Positions 8,850-18,546 of a DNA stretch of 64,000 nt are shown one piece after another. How positions within the stretch are numbered: position 1 is the stretch's first letter; each line of letters begins with the position of its first letter. Under the pieces are notes generated by a model. That model had not been told where the DNA came from, did not search any database, and saw nothing but the letters and a program-made list of their open reading frames with translations. Position numbers and translations under genes: made by a program. Origin of the DNA: an uncultured Verrucomicrobiales bacterium (GTDB lineage Bacteria; Verrucomicrobiota; Verrucomicrobiia; Verrucomicrobiales; DEV007); the NCBI GenBank assembly GCA_937891465.1, contig CALAHF010000165.1, positions 1 to 64,000 on the forward strand. The letters run 5' to 3'.

Positions 8850-11120
8850 TTACTCCGACTGTGATTCTTTGAACTGCTTCTTTAGCTTGAAGAATTCGAC
8901 CATGTTTTCGCCGGAGAAAAGTCGCTTCGACAAATCCTGTCGGTGAAGACTTTCGTAGTCGTAGGATAATATCTGGTTGTCGTCGGTCACGGGCTCAACG
9001 CCGTCGATGTAGGCGGCGAATTCTTCGAATGTTAGAAACACGTTTCCGTTCACGGTGTCAAAATCGAGGGGGCGCTCGCCCTCCGCGTTGCGGCTGAATC
9101 CGGGGAACAGCTCCCATTCGGTGTCGCCTTTTCTTCCGAGAAGAATGCCCTGCTGCGGGATGTCATTCATATCGACGTTGGATGGATCGAACCACAAAAT
9201 TGCGTTCGGGAAAACTTGGGAAAAAGCCGCTGCGATTGCTTTTGAATGGCTCGGAGTCATCAAATGAATCGGAAACCACTGGGCAATAAAGCCGTCATCC
9301 TTCATGCAGTTTTCCAGTTCTTCGTAAAATTCGACGGAGTAATTCGAATTGGTTCTGGCAATAAACGGCGGCATGGGAACAACGGTAACGACGTCGTATG
9401 CTTCAGAGGTTCGTCGAAGCCAGTTGCGGCTATCCGTTGTCCGGTAGCGGACATGATCGCTCTTCAACACGTCGCGATTGGTTTTAAAATGTTCCGCAGC
9501 ATCGAAAACGGCTGCATTGGAATCGATAACGGTAAGTCGTTCCGGCCGCTCATCGAGAATTGCTCGAGCGGTTTGACCCGCGCCGAAACCGATGACGAGA
9601 GCGTCGCGGGGATCGGTGTGAAGCAACATGGGCAGGCGGCCCATCGCATCAAGGTAGTTAGAATTGACGCCAAACTCACCGCCTGCGGCATAACCGTCGA
9701 TGTAGAGAACGTTCATCCCGTCTTTCGTTTTTACGACGGAAGTTGTGGAAGTTGGAGCTTGTTTGTGAGTGATGACTCGGTGCGGATCGCGGAGAGTTTT
9801 TGTCGGCCCTTGGGTTCGGCTTTCACCGATCCCGGAATCCGCCCACCAGGCGACGATCAAAATCATGAGCGAAGGGACAAGCAATTCGAAGCGGCCCCGC
9901 CACGCTCGAATTTGCGGGATTGCGACGATGACGATGACGATTCCTGCGATCCAACTGGTTTTAACAGGCCCCAGCTTTTCCATTAAAAGCCAGCCTGCCG
10001 AAAGGCTGCCGATCAGCGCGCCGATGGTGTGGATGCCAAAGATTTTTGCCCATTCGCGGGGTGATTTTGTTTCGTCTAACAGCCAAGGAAGCGCCATTCC
10101 GAGAACGGCGACGCCCGGTCCCATGAAGAGAAGGGCGATGAGAAGTTTCATCAAGACGCGCCCGAAATAACTTCCGCCCGCCGATCCCCAGAGGTCGAAT
10201 CGTTCAACAAACGGAGTTCCGATCCAGATTGCCATTGCACTGAGTGCAAGCAAGACCGAGAGCGCCAAGCCGAGATTGCGCAGTCGGCTGCTCAGCCATA
10301 CTCCGACGCCGAGGGCGACGAGAAATACGAAGATCATGAGCGAGGTGGAATCGACCGTATTAAGCCAAGCCGAGCGCAGTAGACGAAACCAGGAGATCTG
10401 CAGGGCGAAGGTCGCAAATCCCGCGAGGGCAGCAAACCAAACGGCGACGCGAGGACTGATTATCGAAATTTCGCGGCGTTGCTTTTTTGAATCTCCCTTC
10501 GACTTGGGCTTGGTTGCACCCGCATTCTTTCCTAAAAACCAGGTCAGCCCGAGAATACCAAGCTGGATTCCGAACAGGATGATACCGGATTGGATTCGGC
10601 CAAAACCGGGCATGAAAACGAAGGCAACGCAGAGTGTGCCCACAGCGGCACCGAAAATTTTGGCTGCCAATAATCGGGAGAGTCGAAAGCCTGTGTTTTT
10701 TGCCAAAACACCCATGAGAGTAAAGACGGCGCCTACCGCAAAACTCGGTAATCCGACGACAACAGCGAGCATCAGGGCAGAGAACAGAGTATTCAAAAAC
10801 GGAGCCGCCTGATAAATTGCTGCATCACCTGATTTGATAACCGAGGTTAAAATCAATGGAAGCCAGGCGAGCAGCCCCATGATGACGGTGAGAACTCCGT
10901 AAAAAAACCACGGGTTTTTGGGTGGTTTGGATTCCAGCCGTCTGCCTGACCATAATGCGCCCAAAGTAATGGCAGCCATGATCACTGTGATCATTAGCGC
11001 CGTTCCGCGTGCCGAAACCCCGAGCGCGATTGATAAATCGAGCTGCCATAGATTCAGCCAAGAAAGCGTGGTGAGGCCGCCAAGGAAAAAGAGAAACGGA
11101 ACGAGGATTTTTCGAAACAT
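8850..11120 (-). CDS. Membrane protein with C-terminal spermidine-synthase-like domain
   Basis: About ten or more hydrophobic helices (residues 5-420) precede a soluble methyltransferase-fold domain. The fold shows ALVIGFGAGQTARAI around residue 500, the acidic loop LTVIDSNAAV, and DVVTVVPMPP. This matches the fused MFS/spermidine-synthase-like proteins of Planctomycetota and Verrucomicrobiota. The aminopropyltransferase motif is not complete, so true polyamine synthesis is uncertain. A 27-residue insert of Lys/Arg (KPKSKGDSKKQRRE) lies in the membrane part. It is encoded divergently from a small gene starting at 11324 and shares a 200-bp region containing a palindromic repeat. The ATG at 11120 gives a good first transmembrane segment. 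Confidence 0.85.
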   Translation of the reverse strand: MFRKILVPFLFFLGGLTTLSWLNLWQLDLSIALGVSARGTALMITVIMAAITLGALWSGRRLESKPPKNPWFFYGVLTVIMGLLAWLPLILTSVIKSGDAAIYQAAPFLNTLFSALMLAVVVGLPSFAVGAVFTLMGVLAKNTGFRLSRLLAAKIFGAAVGTLCVAFVFMPGFGRIQSGIILFGIQLGILGLTWFLGKNAGATKPKSKGDSKKQRREISIISPRVAVWFAALAGFATFALQISWFRLLRSAWLNTVDSTSLMIFVFLVALGVGVWLSSRLRNLGLALSVLLALSAMAIWIGTPFVERFDLWGSAGGSYFGRVLMKLLIALLFMGPGVAVLGMALPWLLDETKSPREWAKIFGIHTIGALIGSLSAGWLLMEKLGPVKTSWIAGIVIVIVAIPQIRAWRGRFELLVPSLMILIVAWWADSGIGESRTQGPTKTLRDPHRVITHKQAPTSTTSVVKTKDGMNVLYIDGYAAGGEFGVNSNYLDAMGRLPMLLHTDPRDALVIGFGAGQTARAILDERPERLTVIDSNAAVFDAAEHFKTNRDVLKSDHVRYRTTDSRNWLRRTSEAYDVVTVVPMPPFIARTNSNYSVEFYEELENCMKDDGFIAQWFPIHLMTPSHSKAIAAAFSQVFPNAILWFDPSNVDMNDIPQQGILLGRKGDTEWELFPGFSRNAEGERPLDFDTVNGNVFLTFEEFAAYIDGVEPVTDDNQILSYDYESLHRQDLSKRLFSGENMVEFFKLKKQFKESQSE

Positions 11121-11151
11121 AACGGGGGGCGAAATTTCTAAATTCTAAGAA

Positions 11152-11201
11152 GTAAGATCCAACAGGGTCTAATCGATGAACATACCCTGTTGATTCGTTA
11201 C
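11152..11201. repeat. Dispersed palindromic repeat, copy 2 (15-nt core spacing)
   Basis: Core AGGGT (11164-11168) and ACCCT (11184-11188) are separated by 15 nt. The flanks are CCAAC and GTTGAT, and the outer ends GTAA and GTTAC complete the inverted repeat with one unpaired base. The copy sits in the divergent intergenic region between the spermidine-synthase-like gene and the gene at 11324, about 30 bp from the former's ATG. Confidence 0.8.
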
Positions 11202-11323
11202 AGGCGAAAATCTTCCAATTTTTTTACAAGTGACTGACAAAAGCTTGCGGAAGACCGCGTAATTCTCAGCAGGGCTACCCGTTCGAAACAAGCGTTTGAA
11301 TTGTAATCGCGGAGGAAGGGCGA

Positions 11324-11803
11324 GTGAGGAATAATAAAAAAATGGAAAAAACGAACGTCATGAGAAGAAATGAAACGGGGTATATGAATGTAGCCGCGCG
11401 ATTGGCTAACTCGGAAGTCGGGTATGGGTTTGAGTCGATGGACGCTCCGGTGGAAACGGTGATTGAGATCGAAGACAAGTCGATTCGACTGATCAATGGA
11501 GCGGAGTTGCCGACGAGCATCTGCGCTAAATCGGGGAAACCGGCGGTGAGAGTGGTTTCAAAACGAATGCGTGACCCCTTGAATCCACTGACGTGGTTTG
11601 GGAAACGCCCGGAAGTTAAAGTTGGGTTGTGCAGAAAAGAATACGAAAACCGCTTGGTCGCGATTTCGTTGACCTGGGCTTTGTCCGGTCTCGGGATTTT
11701 TCTGTTAGCGATGGGAATTCTAAATGTTGAAGTATCGTTCATTGCGATTGGTTCGATTTTGGTTTTGATCTCTGGAGTTTTCCGAGCTCGGGTTCCAATT
11801 TAG
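11324..11803 (+). CDS. Hypothetical protein with two C-terminal transmembrane helices
   Basis: I do not recognise this 159-aa protein. The N-terminal 110 residues look like a soluble domain with a CAKSGKPA segment (Cys 67). Two hydrophobic helices (about residues 113-130 and 134-152) end the protein, so it is probably an inner-membrane anchored protein facing the cytoplasm. The GTG start at 11324 is supported by GGAGGA, 7 nt upstream (11311-11316). The ATG six codons later is a poorer start. Function unknown. Confidence 0.65.
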   Translation: MRNNKKMEKTNVMRRNETGYMNVAARLANSEVGYGFESMDAPVETVIEIEDKSIRLINGAELPTSICAKSGKPAVRVVSKRMRDPLNPLTWFGKRPEVKVGLCRKEYENRLVAISLTWALSGLGIFLLAMGILNVEVSFIAIGSILVLISGVFRARVPI

Positions 11804-11904
11804 GCTGATTTGATTACGGACGATGAAATTTCGGTGCTGGGGACGGGGAAAGCATTCAGAGATCTGCTTGAAAGCGAGATGTTTGCGACGAAAATCGAGA
11901 GAGA

Positions 11905-13314
11905 ATGACTTCCACGAATTTTTGCCGACTCGCCGGCTTGATTGTTTCTTTGTTTTCAATCGTGGCGAAAGGGGACAGCAAAAAGAATGTGGTTCTGATG
12001 ATTTCAGACAACCAGTCGTGGTTTGATGTTGGTTGTTATGGAAACGAGGTGGTAAAAACCCCGAGTTTGGATGAATTCGCCAAAACGGGTGTTCGATTTG
12101 AGCAGGCATTTGCGACGACCGCTTCGTGCGGACCAAGCAGGGCCGTGATGTACACCGGATTGTTGACGCATTCGAACGGCCAATACGCGCATCCCCATCG
12201 TGAGCACAATCAGGAAATCCGCCCGGATGTGACGACGGTTTTCGAAATGGTGAAGGGCAATGGTTATCGCACGGGATTGATCGGGAAAGATCATATTCGG
12301 CCGATGGAGAAGTATCCGATCGATTTCAAACCGCGGGGGAGTTCCCGCGATGTGGTGAAGATGTCGAAGCTGGCGGATCTGTTTATTTTAGACAAAGACT
12401 CGTCTCCGTTTTTTCTGGTCGTTTCGTTTTCGGATCCTCATCCAACCAGCATTCTCGGAGTAGCCTGGGGCGTTCCCGAAGCGAAAGATGGCTACGAGCC
12501 CGTGGCCTACGATACCAAATCAATCAAGGTACCTTCCTTTTTGCCGGACAACGAGCACGTCCGCGAAGGGATCGCAGGGTATTATCAGCAGATTTCACGG
12601 ATGGATTTTGGAGTGGGCGAAGTCATGAAATCGTTGGGAAAAAGCGGTCATATGGAAGACACGCTGGTGATTTTTATTGCCGATCACGGAACATCCGAGC
12701 CGGGAGCAATGGGAACCCATTACGAACCGGGTGTCAGAGTACCTTTTTTGGTGAAAAAGCCGGGGCTGAAAACTCCCGGCATGGTTAATAAAGCGCTGGT
12801 GGCGTTTACGGATCTGACGCCAACAATTCTCGATTGGACAGGAACGAAATTTGACGGCTACCCGCTGCATGGCCGCAGTATTTTACCAATTCTAGAGAAT
12901 CCGAATCCTGAAGGCTGGGACGGCGCATTGCTCAGTCATATCGGTCATGATGTCTTCGCGCATTACCCGATGCGGACGTTGCGAGGACGGCGTTACAAGC
13001 TGATTTGGAATATTTTATGGAGGGCGGAGTATCCGCTGCCAATTGACACCGTTCAGCGTCGGACGTGGGTCGAAAACCGGGAAAGTGGTTCGAAAATGCT
13101 GGGGCTGCGGACGATTGATCAGTTTTTGCATCGCCCTCAGCTGGAGTTTTACGATTTGGAATCGGATCCCTGGGAATCCAAAAACTTGGCAGATTCTGAC
13201 GATCCATCACTTCAGAAAATAAAGGCGGAGATGGTTGAAGAAATGGTTTCGCGGCTGGAGAAGCAGGGCGATTCCTGGTTGCGGAAGTACCATCCGCTGC
13301 GTGCGGGACAGTAA
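11905..13314 (+). CDS. Exported sulfatase (sulfamidase-like)
   Basis: This is an alkaline-phosphatase superfamily sulfatase. A signal-like segment (residues 8-24) is followed by the catalytic signature SCGPSRAVMYTG, in which C75 is the cysteine converted to formylglycine. The N-terminal metal ligands are in VVLMISDNQSW. HGTSEPGAMGTHYEPGVRVPF is typical of sulfatases close to N-sulfoglucosamine sulfohydrolase (heparan N-sulfatase). A role in scavenging sulfate or sugar from sulfated polysaccharide is likely. The length of 469 aa is normal. No sulfatase-modifying enzyme lies in the window. Confidence 0.9.
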   Translation: MTSTNFCRLAGLIVSLFSIVAKGDSKKNVVLMISDNQSWFDVGCYGNEVVKTPSLDEFAKTGVRFEQAFATTASCGPSRAVMYTGLLTHSNGQYAHPHREHNQEIRPDVTTVFEMVKGNGYRTGLIGKDHIRPMEKYPIDFKPRGSSRDVVKMSKLADLFILDKDSSPFFLVVSFSDPHPTSILGVAWGVPEAKDGYEPVAYDTKSIKVPSFLPDNEHVREGIAGYYQQISRMDFGVGEVMKSLGKSGHMEDTLVIFIADHGTSEPGAMGTHYEPGVRVPFLVKKPGLKTPGMVNKALVAFTDLTPTILDWTGTKFDGYPLHGRSILPILENPNPEGWDGALLSHIGHDVFAHYPMRTLRGRRYKLIWNILWRAEYPLPIDTVQRRTWVENRESGSKMLGLRTIDQFLHRPQLEFYDLESDPWESKNLADSDDPSLQKIKAEMVEEMVSRLEKQGDSWLRKYHPLRAGQ

Positions 13315-13395
13315 ATCGTTGATCACTATTCTTCGTGTGAAGCCACGATCCTGCGGCTTGAAAAGGAGATTGGGTTCGGCAATGATTTCAGGGTG

Positions 13396-14289
13396 ATGTT
13401 ATTCAGATATATTTGTGTGAAGGTGCTGATGTCGCTTTTTGCAATAGGCTTCGCGGCGGAAATCAAGCCGGTGAAAAAGGACGGGCTCCAGCTGAGGTTG
13501 GTGTCGGACCAAAACGCGGTGATTCCGGGGGAAACTATCACCGTGGGGCTTTTCCTCGAGCACGAGCCGACGTATCACACCTACTGGAAAGCGCCGGGAA
13601 TTGTGGGAGTTCCCACTCAGCTTAAATGGGAATTGCCGACCGAATTTTCTGCCGCTGAGATTCAATGGCCTGCGCCGCAGCGAACGAAGATGGCTCAACT
13701 GACAGCCTATGGCTACGAAACGGACACGTGTTTGCTCACAGAAATTACCGTTCCAAAAACGATCGAAGGGGAGTCAGTGACGTTGAAAGTCCGTGCGGGT
13801 TGGATGTGTTGCGCATCCGCTTGTCATCCGGATTGGCAGGATTTTGAATTTACGCTTCCCGTTTCGAAAAAGGATTCGCCAACTGCTGCGGAAGTGGACG
13901 CAAAATGGGCAGCGGAGTTCGAAAAAAGCAGGGCCCTTTTCCCGAAAGCGTCTCCGGAGGAATGGAAATTTACCGCCAAAAAAGCGGGAATTGAGCGTGA
14001 AGCGCCGATTGATGTGTTTTTTACGATGAAAGGCGACGGAGACTTGCCGGATGGCTTCGATCTGACAGAGGTGTATTTTTTTTGCGATGACAACCAAGTG
14101 AATTCCGACGAGGAGCAGGTTATGAAAATTGATCCCGACCGACCACGAACCGTTTCGATTCGATTGGCGGGGACAGATTTTGGCCCGGAAGATGCAAAAT
14201 CGTTGAGCGGCGTATTGTTTCACCCAAAAGGGTGGCCGGGGCTGGACAGCAATTGGATTGAAGTGTCAACTTTGTGGCCAGAAAAATGA
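13396..14289 (+). CDS. Exported DsbD N-terminal-domain-like protein
   Basis: A signal peptide (ending FAAE) is followed by a beta-sandwich of the DsbD alpha-domain type. The segment YHTYWKAPGIVGVPT is the family signature. GWMCCASACHPDW carries the redox pair as CxxxC, plus an adjacent extra Cys. The transmembrane and thioredoxin domains of full DsbD are missing, so this is a stand-alone periplasmic thiol carrier. It overlaps the following SET gene by 4 bp (ATGA), so the two are co-translated. ATG 13396 is preferred to GTG 13393. It could instead bind copper, as related proteins do. Confidence 0.72.
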   Translation: MLFRYICVKVLMSLFAIGFAAEIKPVKKDGLQLRLVSDQNAVIPGETITVGLFLEHEPTYHTYWKAPGIVGVPTQLKWELPTEFSAAEIQWPAPQRTKMAQLTAYGYETDTCLLTEITVPKTIEGESVTLKVRAGWMCCASACHPDWQDFEFTLPVSKKDSPTAAEVDAKWAAEFEKSRALFPKASPEEWKFTAKKAGIEREAPIDVFFTMKGDGDLPDGFDLTEVYFFCDDNQVNSDEEQVMKIDPDRPRTVSIRLAGTDFGPEDAKSLSGVLFHPKGWPGLDSNWIEVSTLWPEK

Positions 14290-14858
14290 GTAAAAAGACG
14301 AAGATTGAACGGAACGCGATTTTACCGGGTGAAAAGTGCGATTCCGAATGGTGTGATATTCGCCGGTCACCGATTCATGGCCGGGGTCTTTACGCCTCCA
14401 AAGACATCATAAGCGAGACCTACATCATTGAGTATGTGGGGGATAAGATCGACAAAACGGAGTCGAACGAACGCGGCTGGGCTCAGATGGATCGGGCGAA
14501 GGAGACCGGTGAGGCGGCGGTTTATATTTTTACGTTGGATGACGACTGGGACATCGACGGTTCCGTTGCCATAAACGCCGCTCGGTTGATCAATCACGCC
14601 TGCGCCCCGAATTGCGAGGCTTACATCGTGGACGGTGGAATCTGGATTTGTGCGATTCGAGACATCAAAGAGGACGAAGAACTTTTCTTCAACTACGGCT
14701 TTGATTTGGAGTGCTACGAAGAACATCCCTGCCGTTGCGGTGCAAAAAAATGCGTCGGCTATATCGCTGGTGAAGATTTCTGGGATGACTTGAAGAAAAA
14801 GCTCCAGAAAAAGGCCGCAAAGAAGAAAAAGAAGGCCTCAAAAGCTACAAAAAAATAG
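14286..14858 (+). CDS. SET domain protein (lysine methyltransferase-like)
   Basis: The 190-aa protein has a full catalytic SET domain: the N-terminal RSPIHGRGLYASKDI, the SAM-site NHACAPNCEA (N103, H104), and the ELFFNYGFD tyrosine (Y137). A post-SET-like cysteine cluster CRCGAKKC (C149, C151, C156) follows. The last 25 residues are almost all Lys and Ala, resembling a histone-like tail that may bind DNA or be methylated itself. The ATG at 14286 overlaps the upstream stop by 4 bp, so the upstream in-frame GTG at 14274 is less likely. Bacterial SET proteins occur in Chlamydiae and Verrucomicrobiota. The substrate is unknown. Confidence 0.88.
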   Translation: MSKKTKIERNAILPGEKCDSEWCDIRRSPIHGRGLYASKDIISETYIIEYVGDKIDKTESNERGWAQMDRAKETGEAAVYIFTLDDDWDIDGSVAINAARLINHACAPNCEAYIVDGGIWICAIRDIKEDEELFFNYGFDLECYEEHPCRCGAKKCVGYIAGEDFWDDLKKKLQKKAAKKKKKASKATKK

Positions 14859-15077
14859 AGGGCAAGCGGCTCGATCAGAGCGAGTTGAAGGGGCTTGATT
14901 GTAGTTTTCCCGAATGGATGACGAATTGCTTCAGTTTGGACTGGCAAAAAATGTAAATTTTTAGTAGAAACTCGTCACAATTCTCCTGAATTTTACCAAT
15001 GATTGTTGCAGCGCGACGATTTCGGCTGTTTCAAAATTCCCTCGACCCTTCCTTTAAAACAAAAACTGCAAAACCTC

Positions 15078-17084
15078 ATGGCAGACACGATCGAAGAATA
15101 CCAGGCCGCTTTGGCTGAAAACCCAGCAGATTGGGAAGCAAGGAGCACGATTGCTCAGGCTCAATATGAAGCTGAAGATTACGATGCTGCGGCCGAGACC
15201 ATTCTCGGCGCACCGGAATTGCCAGCGGATGAGGACAGTATTGTTTTTGCCGGAACGATTATTGGAGCTGTGGATGTGGATCAGGCGCATGCGGTTCTCG
15301 ATTCATTCCTTGCAACTGAACACAGCGCTGCAGTTCATACACTCAAAGCAGAACTTTACGAAGCCGCTGGTGATGAAGCCAGTGCAGCAGTTCATAACGA
15401 AGCGGCCGCAGGCGATGGCGGCGTTGCCGTGGTCGTTCCCGAGCCTGAGGTGGAAGCCGTCGCGGCACCACGAAAACTGGCACCTCCGGGACAGGGCGTA
15501 GCGGGAGCAACTCCAGCAATTGCAGCTCAGATCGGACTTTCAGCTGCTCCAGCGCCGTCTCTCGAGGCCATTCCTCATGAGGAACAGGAAGGTGATTTAC
15601 TCGTTGATGTCGGAGATGGTGAGCGTCAATTGATTGTTGGTGAAGGAGAGGCCATTCACGCTGCTGACAAAGAGAAAGATTCGAAAGAGAAAGTGTTGGC
15701 GATTGCAGCGGCGATAGCGGTTCACCTCGTTATTGGCCTTATTTTGTATCAGGTTATTTCTGCAGGCCCCCGTCCGAACCCACCGCAAATTTCAGTTTCA
15801 TCATTGGCCAATACCGATGAGTCGAGCATGGAAGATGTTACGGTTACTAAAATGCAGCAACGCACGGCTTCTGCGGTGGCTTCTGCTCAGCCAGTGATCA
15901 GTTCGACCGCATTTTCGAATATCGCGATGCCTGAAGTGACAGAGTTTAGCACCGAGCTTGCAATGCCGGCGGTCGGATCGGATACCGGTTTCGGGATGTC
16001 GATGAGTGGCTTTGGCGATGTTTCAAACATGGGCGCAATTCCAGCTTCGATGCGTTCACGTTGTTCGATGTCACAGCGCATGGAGCGCCTACGCAAGAGT
16101 GGTGGTCAGGACCGTGCTGAGAAAGCAGTTCGTAGTGCTCTTGAATGGCTCACGAAAACTCAAAATGCAGACGGTTCTTTTGGAGCGAAGTATAAGACCG
16201 CGATGACTGGTTTGACATTGCTTGCTTATCTCGGCCACTGCGAAACTCCGGAGTCACCTAAATTCGGTGAGTCAGTCGTTAAAGCTGCGCTTTACCTGAT
16301 GGAGAGTGGAAAGAAAAACGACGGCATGATGATTGCTGAAAAAGGCGGCAACTCTCCAGCGTATGAGCATGGAATCGCGACCTACGCCCTTGCAGAGCTT
16401 TTCACGATGACCAAGGAAAGTGGGAAAGAGATACCACGCTTGGAGTCCGTTTTGAAAAAATCCGTCGCCATCATCGTCAAGGGACAGACTGATATGGGTG
16501 GTTGGGCATATGGTTATCGCTTGACCGGTCGCGAAGATATGTCTGTTGTCGGATGGCAGGTTCAGGCGTTGAAAGCGGCTTACAATACGGGCCGTGATTT
16601 TCGCGGCGTCGAAGACGCGCTCGATAACGCAATGGCTTACGAAGAAAAAATTCAGGATGCGGAAGGTGCATTCAAATATGGTCCTGAAGATGCTCGCGGG
16701 AAGCAGTCGCTCACCGGTGCAGCCCTCCTCGGCATGCAAGTGTGGGGCCACATGGATTCCGCTGCTTACAAAAAAGGAATGGATTATCTGACCAAAAAAG
16801 TTTCTAAAAATCCGCCGCTTGGAAACAACTTCTACCAGCCGTATTACAACACTCAGGCATTTTTCCTTCACGAGGGACAACCTTGGGAAGACTATAACAA
16901 GAATTTTCAGAGCAAGTTGCTCGATGCTCAGAATGCAGATGGTTCATGGACCGGCCCGAATGTGGGTGGACATGGAGGAGAAGATTCCCACACGATGAAT
17001 ACTGCGTGGGGATGCCTGATGCTTGAGGTTTACTACCGTTACCTTCCTACGACCGAGAAAGTCAAAGACTTGAAAGCGCGCTGA
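15078..17084 (+). CDS. Membrane protein with N-terminal helical repeat and prenyltransferase-like toroid
   Basis: The 668-aa protein begins MADTIEEYQAAL, the ATG at 15078. The upstream TTG extension has no convincing content. Residues 1-130 resemble TPR-like helical repeats. A single transmembrane helix is at about 204-226. The C-terminal half (about 365-665) is an alpha/alpha toroid of the squalene-cyclase/prenyltransferase-repeat type, with repeats such as LTKTQNADGSFG, MGGWAYGY and QNADGSWTG. Residues 226-365 are Ser/Met/Gly-rich and probably disordered. No catalytic DxDD is visible, so a structural or binding role is more likely than terpene cyclisation. This family is common in Planctomycetota and Verrucomicrobiota. 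Confidence 0.75.
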   Translation: MADTIEEYQAALAENPADWEARSTIAQAQYEAEDYDAAAETILGAPELPADEDSIVFAGTIIGAVDVDQAHAVLDSFLATEHSAAVHTLKAELYEAAGDEASAAVHNEAAAGDGGVAVVVPEPEVEAVAAPRKLAPPGQGVAGATPAIAAQIGLSAAPAPSLEAIPHEEQEGDLLVDVGDGERQLIVGEGEAIHAADKEKDSKEKVLAIAAAIAVHLVIGLILYQVISAGPRPNPPQISVSSLANTDESSMEDVTVTKMQQRTASAVASAQPVISSTAFSNIAMPEVTEFSTELAMPAVGSDTGFGMSMSGFGDVSNMGAIPASMRSRCSMSQRMERLRKSGGQDRAEKAVRSALEWLTKTQNADGSFGAKYKTAMTGLTLLAYLGHCETPESPKFGESVVKAALYLMESGKKNDGMMIAEKGGNSPAYEHGIATYALAELFTMTKESGKEIPRLESVLKKSVAIIVKGQTDMGGWAYGYRLTGREDMSVVGWQVQALKAAYNTGRDFRGVEDALDNAMAYEEKIQDAEGAFKYGPEDARGKQSLTGAALLGMQVWGHMDSAAYKKGMDYLTKKVSKNPPLGNNFYQPYYNTQAFFLHEGQPWEDYNKNFQSKLLDAQNADGSWTGPNVGGHGGEDSHTMNTAWGCLMLEVYYRYLPTTEKVKDLKAR

Positions 17085-17222
17085 TTTATTGGCTGAATTT
17101 CCACTATTTTGGAAAGCGTACGTGGCTTTAAGCTGTGGGCGCTTTTTTTATCGCTGAACCTTAGTTTGAAACTTCAGGAGCCATTGACGAAAGTCACGGG
17201 GTGTGTTGGAAGCCACGCTGAA

Positions 17223-18545
17223 ATGATTCGATTCCTCACTTTCCTTCTCCTCAGTCTCACCGTTCTATCTCACGGAGAAGAGCGCCCGAATATTATCCTC
17301 ATCATGGCGGATGATCTCGGAATTGAAGGCCTTAGTTGTTACGGAAGCGATTCCTATCAAACTCCCAATCTCGATAAATTGGCAGCTCAGGGAATGCGCT
17401 TCACGCATGCTTTTTCCCAACCCCTCTGCACCCCAACCCGAGTGCAAATCATGACCGGAAAATACAATCACCGGAACTGGCTCTACTTCGGGTGCCTCGA
17501 CCCGCGCGAGAAAACCTTTGGCCATATCTTTCAGGAAGCCGGCTACAAAACCTGCATTTCGGGCAAGTGGCAGCTCACCAGTTATGATCCGCCTGAATAC
17601 CCCGGTTCGGAGCAGCGCCGCAACACCGGTATGCACCCTAGCAAGGCTGGATTCGATCGCTGGAGTCTCTTTCACTCCGAGCACACCGAAGACAAAGGCT
17701 CTCGCTACGCGAATCCAACCGTTCTCGAGAACACTGGAATGCGGGCCAATATGGAAGGGAAATACGGCGAAGACATCGCAGTTGATGTCATCACTGATTT
17801 TTTGAAAGAGAATCGCGAAGACCCATTTTTCCTCTATTACCCGATGGCGCTTCCGCATTGGCCATTCAACCCCACGCCGGATTCCGAAGACTGGACGGAT
17901 CCTGCAAAACGCCTCGACGAAGAACTGAAGTATTTTCCCGACATGGTTCATTACATGGACAAAGTGATCGGCCAGATCTTAAAAAGTGTTGATGATCTCG
18001 GCCTCGCTGAAAACACGATGGTCATCTTTTTCTCCGATAATGGAACCGACGGGAAAATCATGTCGAAGATGAATGGCGAAGATTATCTCGGCGGAAAAAA
18101 TAGAACCACTCAAAATGGAATTCATGTTCCCCTGATCGTTCGGTGGCCGGGGAAAATCGCTGCGAAATCCATCTGCGAAGACATCATCGACTGCTCCGAT
18201 TTCATTCCCACGATGTGTGAAATCGCCAAGATCGAGACGAAGCCAGAGTGGAAACTTGATGGTCGCAGCTTTGCACCTCAGCTGTTGGGTGCAGAAGAAA
18301 CTAACCCACGGGATTCAGCTTTTTTCTGGTACGATCCGACTCCGGGCTGGGACAAAGACAAATTCTCGCGCCACATTTTTGCGATCGATAAGCAGTTCAA
18401 ACTCTATTCCGACGGACGGTTTTACGATTACCTCGCGGACCCGTTCGAAAAGAAATCGCTCCCGTTTCACGCCCTCGATGAACGCGGAATTGCGGCATTC
18501 AGCATGCTTCGCTCCACGATCGAAGAAATGATGGAGCCTCGCTGA
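17223..18545 (+). CDS. Exported arylsulfatase-like sulfatase
   Basis: The signal peptide (MIRFLTFLLLSLTVLSHG) supports the ATG at 17223 over an earlier in-frame start. The metal ligands are in MADDLG. The catalytic CTPTR is at residues 69-73, with C69 as the formylglycine residue. FSDNGTDGKIMSKMNGEDY carries further ligands. The length of 440 aa fits arylsulfatase-type enzymes of family S1. It lies 138 bp after the toroid-protein gene. The gap contains only weak terminator-like sequence (AAGCG to CGCTT followed by TTTTTT, about 17113-17152). Substrate unknown, probably a sulfated glycan. Confidence 0.92.
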   Translation: MIRFLTFLLLSLTVLSHGEERPNIILIMADDLGIEGLSCYGSDSYQTPNLDKLAAQGMRFTHAFSQPLCTPTRVQIMTGKYNHRNWLYFGCLDPREKTFGHIFQEAGYKTCISGKWQLTSYDPPEYPGSEQRRNTGMHPSKAGFDRWSLFHSEHTEDKGSRYANPTVLENTGMRANMEGKYGEDIAVDVITDFLKENREDPFFLYYPMALPHWPFNPTPDSEDWTDPAKRLDEELKYFPDMVHYMDKVIGQILKSVDDLGLAENTMVIFFSDNGTDGKIMSKMNGEDYLGGKNRTTQNGIHVPLIVRWPGKIAAKSICEDIIDCSDFIPTMCEIAKIETKPEWKLDGRSFAPQLLGAEETNPRDSAFFWYDPTPGWDKDKFSRHIFAIDKQFKLYSDGRFYDYLADPFEKKSLPFHALDERGIAAFSMLRSTIEEMMEPR

Positions 18546-18546
18546 G

